From: Paracoccaceae bacterium
Lineage (GTDB): Bacteria; Pseudomonadota; Alphaproteobacteria; Rhodobacterales; Rhodobacteraceae
Reading direction: 5' to 3'
Assembly (NCBI GenBank): GCA_026982255.1
Contig: JALSHL010000314.1
Coordinates: forward strand, 1-7,980
Length of the DNA: 7,980 bases
Shown here one piece after another: positions 1 through 5,399 of this stretch. Below the pieces are notes generated by a model. That model did not search any database and was not told the DNA's origin. It saw only the letters and a list, made by a program, of their open reading frames with translations. Within the stretch, counting starts at the first letter, position 1. Every line of letters begins with the position of its first letter. A program made the translations under genes and the position numbers.

Positions 1-123
1 GACAACCTGAAGTTCACGGTTGAACTGATCGCCCCGATTGCCATGGAAGAGGGCCTGCGCTTCGCCATCCGCGAAGGCGGCCGCACCGTCGGCTCCGGCG
101 TCGTCTCGAAAATCATCGAGTAG
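1..123 (+). CDS. tuf: Elongation factor Tu, C-terminal 40 codons (partial)
   Basis: Frame 1 reads 40 residues and ends at TAG 121-123. EF-Tu is the GTPase that carries aminoacyl-tRNA to the ribosomal A site. The fragment is the end of the C-terminal beta-barrel (domain III): it begins DNLKFTVELI and contains the family's near-invariant stretch EEGLRFAIREGGRTVGSGVV, ending SKIIE. The G domain and GTP-binding motifs lie upstream of the window. A tuf copy directly before rpsJ is the usual alphaproteobacterial and general bacterial str-S10 arrangement. It is followed by a 77-bp gap containing a hairpin. Many proteobacteria carry two tuf genes, so whether this is tufA or tufB cannot be told here. 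Confidence 0.97.
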   Translation, partial: DNLKFTVELIAPIAMEEGLRFAIREGGRTVGSGVVSKIIE

Positions 124-142
124 TCGATAACCCAAGCCCTGT

Positions 143-164
143 GACCGGGGTATGATCCCCGGTC
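143..164 (+). promoter_or_regulatory. Hairpin between tuf and rpsJ (possible terminator/attenuator)
   Basis: GACCGGGG (143-150) and CCCCGGTC (157-164) form a perfect 8-bp stem around the 6-nt loop TATGAT. It starts 19 bp after the tuf stop codon and ends 36 bp before rpsJ. The downstream sequence (GCGTCCTATTT) has no real T-run, so it is not a canonical intrinsic terminator. It could be a weak terminator for tuf, an mRNA-stabilising 3' end, or part of an S10-operon leader. The stem is directly visible; its role is inference. Confidence 0.5.
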
Positions 165-200
165 GCGTCCTATTTAACCTGCAGCCACAGAGGCATCAAA

Positions 201-509
201 ATGCAGAGTCAAAATATTCGTATCCGGCTTAAGGCCTTCGATTACCGTGTGCTGGATGCCAGCACCGCGGAGATCGTATCCACGGCCAAACGCACGGGTG
301 CAACGGTTCGCGGACCTATTCCGCTGCCGAACAAAATCGAGAAGTTCACGGTTCTTCGTGGTCCGCACATCGACAAAAAGTCGCGCGAGCAGTTGGAGAT
401 CCGGACGCACAAGCGTCTGTTGGACATTGTTGACCCCACTCCGCAGACCGTGGACGCGCTGATGAAGCTCGACCTCGCTGCCGGCGTGGACGTCGAAATC
501 AAACTCTAA
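201..509 (+). CDS. rpsJ: 30S ribosomal protein S10 (uS10, NusE)
   Basis: The 102-residue product has the usual S10 length. S10 sits in the head of the 30S subunit and, as NusE, also joins NusB in transcription antitermination. The family core is clear: IRIRLKAFDYRVLD (6-19), the loop motif GPIPLP (38-43), and KSREQLEIRTHKRLLD (60-75). Two positions differ from the commonest bacterial sequence: Asn44 where PLPT is usual, and Leu65 where an aromatic residue is usual; the Asn, as I recall, is common in Rhodobacteraceae. AGAGG (189-193) lies 7 bp before the ATG. It is the first gene of the S10 block, 77 bp after tuf, and is followed after 13 bp by rplC. Confidence 0.98.
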   Translation: MQSQNIRIRLKAFDYRVLDASTAEIVSTAKRTGATVRGPIPLPNKIEKFTVLRGPHIDKKSREQLEIRTHKRLLDIVDPTPQTVDALMKLDLAAGVDVEIKL

Positions 510-522
510 GGGGGCTGAAATT

Positions 523-1254
523 ATGCGTTCTGGAGTAATCGCAAAAAAACTGGGCATGACCCGGTTGTTCATGGAGGACGGCCGCCAGATTCCGGTTACC
601 GTCCTTCAGATGGAAAACGTGCAGGTTGTGGCGCAGCGCACCGGCGAGAAAGACGGCTACACGGCTGTCCAGCTTGGCGCGGGTGCTGCCAAGGCCAAGC
701 GCACAAGCCAGGCTATGCGCGGGCATTTTGCCGCCGCGAAAGTCGAGCCGAAGCGTAAAATCGCCGAGTTCCGCGTCAGCGAGGACAATCTGATCGAAGT
801 CGGTGCCGAAATCACCGCTGACCACTATCTTGAAGGTCAGTATGTGGATGTTGCCGGAACCTCGATCGGTAAGGGTTTTGCCGGTGCCATGAAACGTCAC
901 AACTTCGGGGGCCTTCGTGCCAGCCACGGTGTGTCCGTTTCGCACCGTTCGCACGGTTCCACCGGCCAGTGTCAGGATCCGGGCAAGGTTTTCAAAGGCA
1001 AGAAAATGGCCGGTCACATGGGTGCTGTCCGTGTTACCACGCAGAACCTGCAGGTTGTCAAAACCGATGCCGAGCGTGGCCTGATCATGATCAAGGGTGC
1101 TGTTCCGGGATCCAAGGGTGGTTGGGTAACCATCAAGGATGCGGTGAAGAAAGCCGCACCCGAGGGTGTGCCGACACCGGCTGCTATCCGCTCGACCGAG
1201 GCTCCGGCAACGGAAGCCCCTGTTGAAGCCACCGAAGGGGGCGTTGAAGAATGA
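523..1254 (+). CDS. rplC: 50S ribosomal protein L3 (uL3) with acidic C-terminal tail
   Basis: L3 binds 23S rRNA near the peptidyl-transferase centre and is needed early in 50S assembly. The 243-residue product aligns with the E. coli family member through about residue 210: KKLGMTRLF (8-16), GTSIGKGFAGAMKRHNF (112-128), GSTGQCQDPGKVFKGKKMAG (145-164) and the DAER...KGAVPG segment (182-196). Gln151 corresponds to the glutamine methylated by PrmB in E. coli (Gln150). The last 33 or so residues are an extra tail rich in Ala, Glu, Pro and Thr, absent in E. coli (209 residues). GGGGG (510-514) precedes the ATG. The TGA stop overlaps the rplD start in ATGA, implying translational coupling. Confidence 0.98.
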   Translation: MRSGVIAKKLGMTRLFMEDGRQIPVTVLQMENVQVVAQRTGEKDGYTAVQLGAGAAKAKRTSQAMRGHFAAAKVEPKRKIAEFRVSEDNLIEVGAEITADHYLEGQYVDVAGTSIGKGFAGAMKRHNFGGLRASHGVSVSHRSHGSTGQCQDPGKVFKGKKMAGHMGAVRVTTQNLQVVKTDAERGLIMIKGAVPGSKGGWVTIKDAVKKAAPEGVPTPAAIRSTEAPATEAPVEATEGGVEE

Positions 1255-1871
1255 AAACCGACGTAATCAAACTCGACGCCAAGAAAGCCGGTTCGATTGA
1301 TCTGGCTGACGAGATTTTCGGTCTCGAGCCGCGTGCGGACATCCTGCATCGCGTTGTGCGTTACCAGCTCGCCAAACGGCAGGCCGGCACGCACAAGGTG
1401 AAAACGCGCTCGGAAACCAGCTATACCACCAAGCGAATCTATCGCCAGAAAGGCACCGGCGGCGCACGTCACGGTTCCCGCAATGCGCCGATCTTTCGCG
1501 GTGGCGGCATCTACAAGGGTCCGACCCCGCGTAGCCACGCACACAAGCTGACCAAGAAGTTTCGCGCCCTCGGCCTGAAACATGCTTTGTCGGCAAAGGT
1601 TGCGGCTGGCGAGCTGGTGATCCTCGAGAATGCCGAGCTGGCCGAAGGCAAAACCAAGGCACTGGCAAAGGTCATGAAGGACCTCGGCTGGAAACGTGCT
1701 CTGGTTATCGATGGTGCGGAAGTGAACGAGAATTTCGCCCGCGCTGCCCGTAACATCGACGGTATTGATGTGCTGCCGAGTGCCGGCGCGAATGTCTATG
1801 ACATTCTGCGTCGCGATACGCTCGTGCTGACCAAAGCCGCCGTCGAAGCACTGGAGGCTCGACTGAAATGA
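1251..1871 (+). CDS. rplD: 50S ribosomal protein L4 (uL4)
   Basis: L4 is a 23S rRNA-binding protein whose long loop reaches the constriction of the peptide exit tunnel; in E. coli it also represses its own S10 operon by attenuation in the leader and by blocking translation. The 206 residues are close to the usual 201. The tunnel loop is recognisable at about residues 45-100, with RQKGTGGARHG at 65-75 and the FRGGG motif at 82-86. The C-terminal globular part ends with the typical NVYDILRRDTLVLTKAAVEA. Start chosen at the ATG overlapping the rplC stop by 4 bp, with GAAGGGGG at 1234-1241. The gene in turn overlaps rplW by 4 bp. Whether L4 autoregulates here is unknown. Confidence 0.98.
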   Translation: MKTDVIKLDAKKAGSIDLADEIFGLEPRADILHRVVRYQLAKRQAGTHKVKTRSETSYTTKRIYRQKGTGGARHGSRNAPIFRGGGIYKGPTPRSHAHKLTKKFRALGLKHALSAKVAAGELVILENAELAEGKTKALAKVMKDLGWKRALVIDGAEVNENFARAARNIDGIDVLPSAGANVYDILRRDTLVLTKAAVEALEARLK

Positions 1872-2164
1872 GCACCAAAGCCGAACTCTATGACGTGATC
1901 CGCAAGCCGGTCATCACCGAGAAAGCAACAATGGCATCGGAAAACAATGCCGTGGTTTTCGAAGTGGCGATCGACGCCAACAAACCGCAGATCAAGGAAG
2001 CTGTAGAAAGCCTCTTTAATGTCAAGGTGAAAGCGGTTAATACCACGATCACCAAAGGCAAGGTCAAACGTTTCAAGGGGCAACTCGGCAAGCGTAACGA
2101 CGTCAAGAAGGCATATGTTACCCTTGAAGAGGGCAACACGATCGACATCTCGACCGGCCTTTAA
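1868..2164 (+). CDS. rplW: 50S ribosomal protein L23 (uL23)
   Basis: L23 lies at the exit of the peptide tunnel and is the docking site for trigger factor and the signal recognition particle. The 98-residue product has the normal length. The N-terminal RKPVITEKA (12-20) includes Glu18, the position known in E. coli L23 to be central for trigger-factor binding. The basic rRNA-binding and tunnel-loop region is KGKVKRFKGQLGKRNDVKKA (63-82), and the C-terminus has the common YVTLEEGNTID. GGAGG (1853-1857) sits 10 bp before the start inside the rplD end, and the start overlaps the rplD TGA. It is the last gene of the first block: a strong intrinsic terminator follows within 11 bp. Confidence 0.98.
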   Translation: MSTKAELYDVIRKPVITEKATMASENNAVVFEVAIDANKPQIKEAVESLFNVKVKAVNTTITKGKVKRFKGQLGKRNDVKKAYVTLEEGNTIDISTGL

Positions 2165-2174
2165 GGAATGAACG

Positions 2175-2208
2175 CATATCGGCCCGTTGTGGGCCGGTAT
2201 GTTTTTTT
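2175..2208 (+). terminator. Intrinsic terminator between rplW and rplB
   Basis: CATATCGGCCC (2175-2185) pairs with GGGCCGGTATG (2191-2201) in an 11-bp stem with one G-U pair, around the 5-nt loop GTTGT. Seven consecutive T (2202-2208) follow immediately. This meets all the structural rules for a rho-independent terminator on the + strand. It lies 10 bp after the rplW stop and 69 bp before the rplB start, in the middle of what is normally one S10 transcript, so downstream genes need read-through or a further promoter. Confidence 0.9.
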
Positions 2209-2210
2209 GA

Positions 2211-2254
2211 GCCGACCTTCGGGGCGGTAAACACGGTTCGGCCCGCGGGTCGGA
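2211..2254 (+). promoter_or_regulatory. Structured rplB leader: two consecutive hairpins
   Basis: Two hairpins follow the terminator. The first, GCCGACC (2211-2217), pairs with GGGCGGT (2222-2228) around a UUCG tetraloop closed by C-G, with one A-G mismatch and one terminal G-U. The second spans 2237-2254 and is built on the self-complementary CCCGCGGG (2242-2249), extended by G-U and G-C pairs. A competing pairing exists between CCGACC (2212-2217) and GGTCGG (2248-2253). The rplB Shine-Dalgarno sequence GGAAG (2264-2268) stays outside both stems. The pairings are visible; a regulatory role is inference. Confidence 0.45.
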
Positions 2255-2277
2255 CAAGCTAACGGAAGACAGATAAG

Positions 2278-3117
2278 ATGGCACTAAAGTCGTATAAACC
2301 GACGACGCCAGGCCAACGCGGGTTGGTTCTGATCGACCGTTCGGAGCTTTGGAAAGGGCGTCCGGTCAAATCTCTTACTCAGGGTTTGACCAAAAAGGGC
2401 GGCCGGAACAACACCGGGCGGATCACCATGCGTCGCAAGGGTGGGGGTGCAAAGCGCCTTTACCGTATCGTGGATTTCAAACGCAACAAGTTTGATATGC
2501 CCGCAACCGTCGAGCGGATCGAATACGATCCCAACCGGACCGCGTTTATCGCATTGATCCGGTATGAAGACGGCACACAGAATTATATCATCGCTCCGCA
2601 GCGTCTGGCTGTTGGCGACAAGGTTGTCGCTTCGGCCAAGGCCGACGTGAAGCCGGGCAACGCCATGCCGTTCACCGGTATGCCGATCGGCACGATCATT
2701 CACAACATAGAGCTGAAACCGGGCAAGGGCGGGCAAATTGCACGCGCCGCCGGCACTTACGCACAGTTCGTTGGTCGTGATGGTGGTTATGCGCAGATCC
2801 GCCTGTCCTCGGGCGAGCTGCGTCTGGTGCGTCAGGAATGTATGGCCACTGTTGGTGCCGTGTCGAACCCCGACAACAGCAACCAGAACTTCGGTAAAGC
2901 CGGCCGTAACCGTCACAAGGGCATTCGCCCCTCGGTTCGCGGCGTTGTCATGAACCCGATCGACCACCCGCACGGTGGTGGTGAAGGTCGCACGTCCGGT
3001 GGTCGCCACCCGGTTACCCCCTGGGGCAAACCGACCAAAGGTGCGCGCACACGTTCGAACAAAACGACTGACAAGTATATCGTTCGTTCCCGTCACGCTA
3101 AGAAGAAGGGACGTTAA
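2278..3117 (+). CDS. rplB: 50S ribosomal protein L2 (uL2)
   Basis: L2 is a primary 23S rRNA-binding protein required for subunit association and peptidyl-transferase activity. The 279 residues are slightly longer than E. coli's 273. Clear family stretches are KSLTQGLTKKGGRNNTGRIT (31-50), the OB-fold part around YRIVDFKRNK (62-71), and the hallmark C-terminal MNPIDHPHGGGEGR (225-238). His230 corresponds to the conserved E. coli His229 studied for its link to catalysis. The C-terminus is very basic (RSRHAKKKGR). GGAAG (2264-2268) lies 9 bp upstream of the ATG. It opens the second block after a terminator and a structured leader, and rpsS follows after 3 bp. Confidence 0.98.
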   Translation: MALKSYKPTTPGQRGLVLIDRSELWKGRPVKSLTQGLTKKGGRNNTGRITMRRKGGGAKRLYRIVDFKRNKFDMPATVERIEYDPNRTAFIALIRYEDGTQNYIIAPQRLAVGDKVVASAKADVKPGNAMPFTGMPIGTIIHNIELKPGKGGQIARAAGTYAQFVGRDGGYAQIRLSSGELRLVRQECMATVGAVSNPDNSNQNFGKAGRNRHKGIRPSVRGVVMNPIDHPHGGGEGRTSGGRHPVTPWGKPTKGARTRSNKTTDKYIVRSRHAKKKGR

Positions 3118-3120
3118 GCT

Positions 3121-3399
3121 ATGGCACGTTCTGTTTGGAAAGGGCCGTTTGTTGATTCCTACGTTCTCAAGAAAGCCGAGAAAGTACGGGAATCCGGCAG
3201 CCACGAAGTTATCAAAATCTGGTCGCGTCGTTCGACTATCCTGCCTCAGTTCGTTGGACTGACGTTCGGTGTCTACAACGGCCGCAAGCATATTCCGGTG
3301 AACGTCACCGAGGAAATGATCGGCCAGAAGTTCGGTGAATACAGCCCGACCCGTACCTATTACGGTCACGCGGCTGACAAAAAAGCGAAGCGGAAATAG
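3121..3399 (+). CDS. rpsS: 30S ribosomal protein S19 (uS19)
   Basis: S19 lies in the 30S head, contacts S13 and forms part of the bridge to the 50S subunit. The 92-residue protein has the normal length. It begins MARSVWKGPFVD, the usual S19 start, and holds the family core SRRSTILPQFVGLTF (35-49) and the signature region NGRKHIPVNVTEEMIGQKFG (53-72) followed by EYSPTRTY. The C-terminus is lysine-rich. AAGGGA (3106-3111) inside the end of rplB supplies the ribosome binding site. The gap to rplV is only 2 bp, so the genes are very likely translated together. Confidence 0.98.
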   Translation: MARSVWKGPFVDSYVLKKAEKVRESGSHEVIKIWSRRSTILPQFVGLTFGVYNGRKHIPVNVTEEMIGQKFGEYSPTRTYYGHAADKKAKRK

Positions 3400-3401
3400 T
3401 T

Positions 3402-3791
3402 ATGGGCAAGTCTAAAAACCCCCGTCGCGTCGCGGAAAACGAAGCACAGGCCACCACCAAGATGATGCGGACCTCCGGTCAGAAGCTGAATCTGGTTGCG
3501 CAGATGATCCGGAACAAACCGGTCGACAAAGCGCTGACCGACCTGACGTTTTCCAAGAAGCGTATCGCTGGCGATGTGAAGAAATGTCTTCAGTCGGCCA
3601 TCGCGAATGCCGAGAACAACCACGGTCTGGACGTTGACGAGCTGATCGTCGCGGAAGCCTATGTTGGCAAAAACCTGACCATGAAACGCGGCCGTCCGCG
3701 TGCCCGTGGCCGGTTCGGCAAGATTCTGAAACCGTTTAGCCAGCTGACCATCACGGTCCGTCAGGTATCCGCAGATGAGGAGCAAGCCTAA
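3402..3791 (+). CDS. rplV: 50S ribosomal protein L22 (uL22), with N-terminal extension
   Basis: L22 binds several 23S rRNA domains, and its long beta-hairpin lines the exit tunnel next to L4. The product has 129 residues against 110 in E. coli; the extra length is mainly an N-terminal extension of about a dozen residues (GKSKNPRRVAENEAQ), which I recall as usual in alphaproteobacteria. The core helix segment TSGQKLNLVAQMIRNKPVDKA is at 24-44. The tunnel hairpin includes MKR at 94-96, matching the three residues (82-84) whose deletion gives macrolide resistance in E. coli; they are intact here. The ribosome binding site is weak (CGGAA, 3391-3395), suggesting coupling to rpsS. The stop overlaps the rpsC start in TAATG. 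Confidence 0.97.
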   Translation: MGKSKNPRRVAENEAQATTKMMRTSGQKLNLVAQMIRNKPVDKALTDLTFSKKRIAGDVKKCLQSAIANAENNHGLDVDELIVAEAYVGKNLTMKRGRPRARGRFGKILKPFSQLTITVRQVSADEEQA

Positions 3792-4501
3792 TGGGACAGA
3801 AGATCAACCCGATCGGTCTGCGTATGCAGATCAACCGCACCTGGGACAGCCGCTGGTATGCGCCGACCAAGGAATACGGTGACCTGCTGCACGAAGACCT
3901 CGCGATCCGCGCCTATGTGAAGAAAAACGCCGCTCAGGCCGGTATCTCGCGCGTGATCATCGAGCGCCCGCACAAGAAGTGCCGCGTTACGATCCACGCT
4001 GCCCGTCCCGGTGTTATCATCGGCAAAAAGGGCGCGGATATCGAAACGCTGCGCAAGGCGCTGTCGAAGCTGACGGCCTCGGAATTGCATCTCAACATCG
4101 TCGAGGTTCGCAAACCGGAAATCGATGCGATGCTGGTGGGCGAGAATATCGCACAGCAGCTGGAGCGCCGTGTGTCCTTCCGTCGTGCCATGAAGCGCGC
4201 GGTGCAGAACGCCATGCGCATGGGTGCGCAGGGTGTCCGCATCAACTGCGCCGGCCGTCTCGGCGGTGCAGAGATCGCGCGTATGGAATGGTATCGCGAA
4301 GGTCGCGTGCCCCTGCATACATTGCGTGCCGACATCGATTACGCCCACGTCGAGGCCCTGACTGCCTATGGTATCATCGGTATCAAGGTCTGGATCTTCA
4401 AAGGCGAAATCATGGAGCACGATCCGCAGGCGCATGATCGTCGCATGACTGAAATGCAAGAGGGTGGCGGTCGTCCGCAGCGCCCCCGGCACAATCGCTA
4501 A
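3791..4501 (+). CDS. rpsC: 30S ribosomal protein S3 (uS3)
   Basis: S3 sits at the mRNA entry tunnel of the 30S subunit, where with S4 and S5 it forms the ribosomal helicase. The 236-residue protein starts MGQKINPIGLRM, the normal family start. A type II KH domain covers roughly 38-107 with its GXXG loop at IIGKKG (76-81). Arg131, Arg132 and Lys135 in FRRAMKRAVQNAMR match the three residues shown to matter for helicase function in E. coli, with the same numbering. The C-terminal domain has LGGAEIARMEWYREGRVPLH (157-176). The tail is short and basic. GAGGAG (3777-3782) lies 8 bp upstream, and the ATG overlaps the rplV TAA by one base. Confidence 0.98.
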   Translation: MGQKINPIGLRMQINRTWDSRWYAPTKEYGDLLHEDLAIRAYVKKNAAQAGISRVIIERPHKKCRVTIHAARPGVIIGKKGADIETLRKALSKLTASELHLNIVEVRKPEIDAMLVGENIAQQLERRVSFRRAMKRAVQNAMRMGAQGVRINCAGRLGGAEIARMEWYREGRVPLHTLRADIDYAHVEALTAYGIIGIKVWIFKGEIMEHDPQAHDRRMTEMQEGGGRPQRPRHNR

Positions 4502-4521
4502 GCGCGTGAAGGGAAAAGAAA

Positions 4522-4935
4522 ATGCTTCAGCCTAAACGCCCCAGATACCGCAAACAGTTCAAGGGCCGTATTCACGGTCAGGCTAAAGGCGGTTCTGACA
4601 TCAACTTCGGGACCTATGCCCTGAAATCGACCGAACCGGAGCGCATTACCGCGCGCCAGATCGAGGCCGCCCGCCGTGCCATGACGCGTCATATGAAACG
4701 TCAGGGCCGTGTGTGGATCCGGATTTTCCCGGATGTGCCCGTTACCGCAAAACCCATCGAGGTTCGTATGGGTAAAGGTAAAGGTTCCGTCGATCGCTGG
4801 GTCGCCAAGGTCAAACCGGGTCGTATCCTGTTCGAGATCGACGGTGTCAACAAGGATGTCGCCATGGAGGCCCTGCGCCTCGCCGCGATGAAACTGCCGG
4901 TGAAATGCCGCGTGGTTACCCGCGAAGACTGGTAG
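4522..4935 (+). CDS. rplP: 50S ribosomal protein L16 (uL16)
   Basis: L16 joins late in 50S assembly and organises the A-site region near 5S rRNA and the peptidyl-transferase centre. The 137-residue protein is one longer than E. coli's. It begins MLQPKRPRYRKQFKGR and has the core GSDINFGTYALKS (24-36), RQIEAARRAMTRHMKR (45-60) and KPIEVRMGKGKGSVDRWVA (77-95). Arg82 in VRMGKGKG matches Arg81 of E. coli, which the oxygenase RoxA (YcfD) hydroxylates. The start is fixed by GAAGGGA (4508-4514) 7 bp upstream. It follows rpsC after 20 bp. In E. coli rpmC follows at once; here an intrinsic terminator and a 249-bp gap come next. Confidence 0.98.
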   Translation: MLQPKRPRYRKQFKGRIHGQAKGGSDINFGTYALKSTEPERITARQIEAARRAMTRHMKRQGRVWIRIFPDVPVTAKPIEVRMGKGKGSVDRWVAKVKPGRILFEIDGVNKDVAMEALRLAAMKLPVKCRVVTREDW

Positions 4936-4960
4936 GAAACGGAAACGTTTGCCGAATTGG

Positions 4961-4993
4961 AAACCCCCGATGAAAGTCGGGGGTTTTTGTTTG
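4961..4993 (+). terminator. Intrinsic terminator between rplP and rpmC
   Basis: AAACCCCCGA (4961-4970) pairs perfectly with TCGGGGGTTT (4977-4986), giving a 10-bp stem around the 6-nt loop TGAAAG; the T-run TTTTTGTTT (4984-4992) continues from the stem. The CCCCCGA/TCGGGGG core with A-tract before and T-tract after is a textbook rho-independent terminator, and could also act on the opposite strand, though there is no gene there. It lies 25 bp after the rplP stop and about 190 bp before rpmC. Confidence 0.92.
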
Positions 4994-5073
4994 CGGGTGT
5001 CATATCGTGGGGCAGGGAGTTGCCCTTGTTTTATTGGGTGAACGGATTGTTTTGCTTGTCGGCACTAAAGGGG

Positions 5074-5102
5074 TTGCCAACTACCCCCATCCCCTGTATT
5101 TG
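5074..5102 (+). promoter_or_regulatory. Candidate promoter upstream of rpmC
   Basis: TTGCCA (5074-5079) matches the -35 consensus TTGACA at five of six bases. Exactly 17 bp later is TATTTG (5097-5102), which keeps only the TAT of TATAAT. A start site would fall near 5109, giving a leader of about 75 nt before rpmC. It lies between a strong terminator and a gene that must be expressed. A poor -10 lacking the final T is known to be common in Rhodobacter-type promoters that depend on CarD. The motif match is visible; promoter activity is inference. Confidence 0.4.
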
Positions 5103-5184
5103 AGCCACTTCTGTAAGGACTCCACCAGAATCAAGGTGACCGGAATACCTCGGGCCGGCTGGTGATGTTGAAAAGGAAAGCGAA

Positions 5185-5388
5185 ATGAAAGCCGCTGAAT
5201 TGCGTGAGAAAACGCCCGACGAGCTTCGTGCCGAGTTGGAAAAACTGAAAAAAGAGAGCTTCAACCTGCGCTTCCAGCAGGCGACAGGCCAGTTGGAGAA
5301 CACTTCGCGCATGAAAGCCGCCCGTCGGGAAGCCGCACGCGTGAAAACAATTCTGAACGAAAAAGCCGCTGCTGCGGCTGCCGAGTAA
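5185..5388 (+). CDS. rpmC: 50S ribosomal protein L29 (uL29)
   Basis: L29 is a small helical-hairpin protein on the 50S surface beside L23 at the tunnel exit. The 67 residues match the family length. The first helix begins KAAELREKTPDELRAELEKL (2-21), the turn has the conserved ESFNLRFQQATGQLENTSR (24-42), and the second helix runs through ARREAARVKTIL. It ends in an alanine run (61-66) then Glu. AAGGAAAG (5173-5180) sets the ATG. Unlike in E. coli it does not touch rplP but starts after a 249-bp gap with a terminator and promoter candidate, so it probably begins its own transcript as well as receiving read-through. rpsQ follows after 11 bp. Confidence 0.97.
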   Translation: MKAAELREKTPDELRAELEKLKKESFNLRFQQATGQLENTSRMKAARREAARVKTILNEKAAAAAAE

Positions 5389-5399
5389 GGGTGTAAAAG

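Noticed and set aside
151..156. TATGAT, a near-perfect -10 hexamer, upstream of rpsJ.
   Set aside because: It forms the loop of the 143-164 hairpin, and the region 16 to 18 bp upstream (around TAACCC) has no -35 similarity and no extended TG motif, so it is probably chance.
201..330. Asn44 and Leu65 in S10 as possible resistance or antitermination changes.
   Set aside because: Asn at position 44 is, as I recall, usual in Rhodobacteraceae, and position 65 tolerates hydrophobic residues; neither suggests altered function.
2207..2233. TTGAGC followed by TAAACA as a promoter for rplB.
   Set aside because: The spacer is only 15 bp, each box is poor, and both lie in the terminator T-run and UUCG hairpin. 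I cannot name a convincing rplB promoter.
2284..3369. A 361-codon open frame on the minus strand opposite rplB and rpsS.
   Set aside because: It lies fully antisense to two unmistakable ribosomal protein genes, shows no recognisable domain and has the usual cause of such shadows, GC-biased third positions in the real genes.
4970..5041. A 23-codon plus-strand frame (MKVGGFCLRV...) starting at the edge of the rplP terminator loop.
   Set aside because: Its start is buried in the terminator hairpin and the T-run supplies its Phe and Leu codons; it looks like a by-product of terminator sequence.
5031..5312. A 93-codon minus-strand frame covering part of the rplP-rpmC gap.
   Set aside because: Considered as a gene in the gap. 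Most of its N-terminal half is antisense to rpmC, the product is low-complexity Ser/Phe-rich, and no ribosome binding site or homology is apparent.
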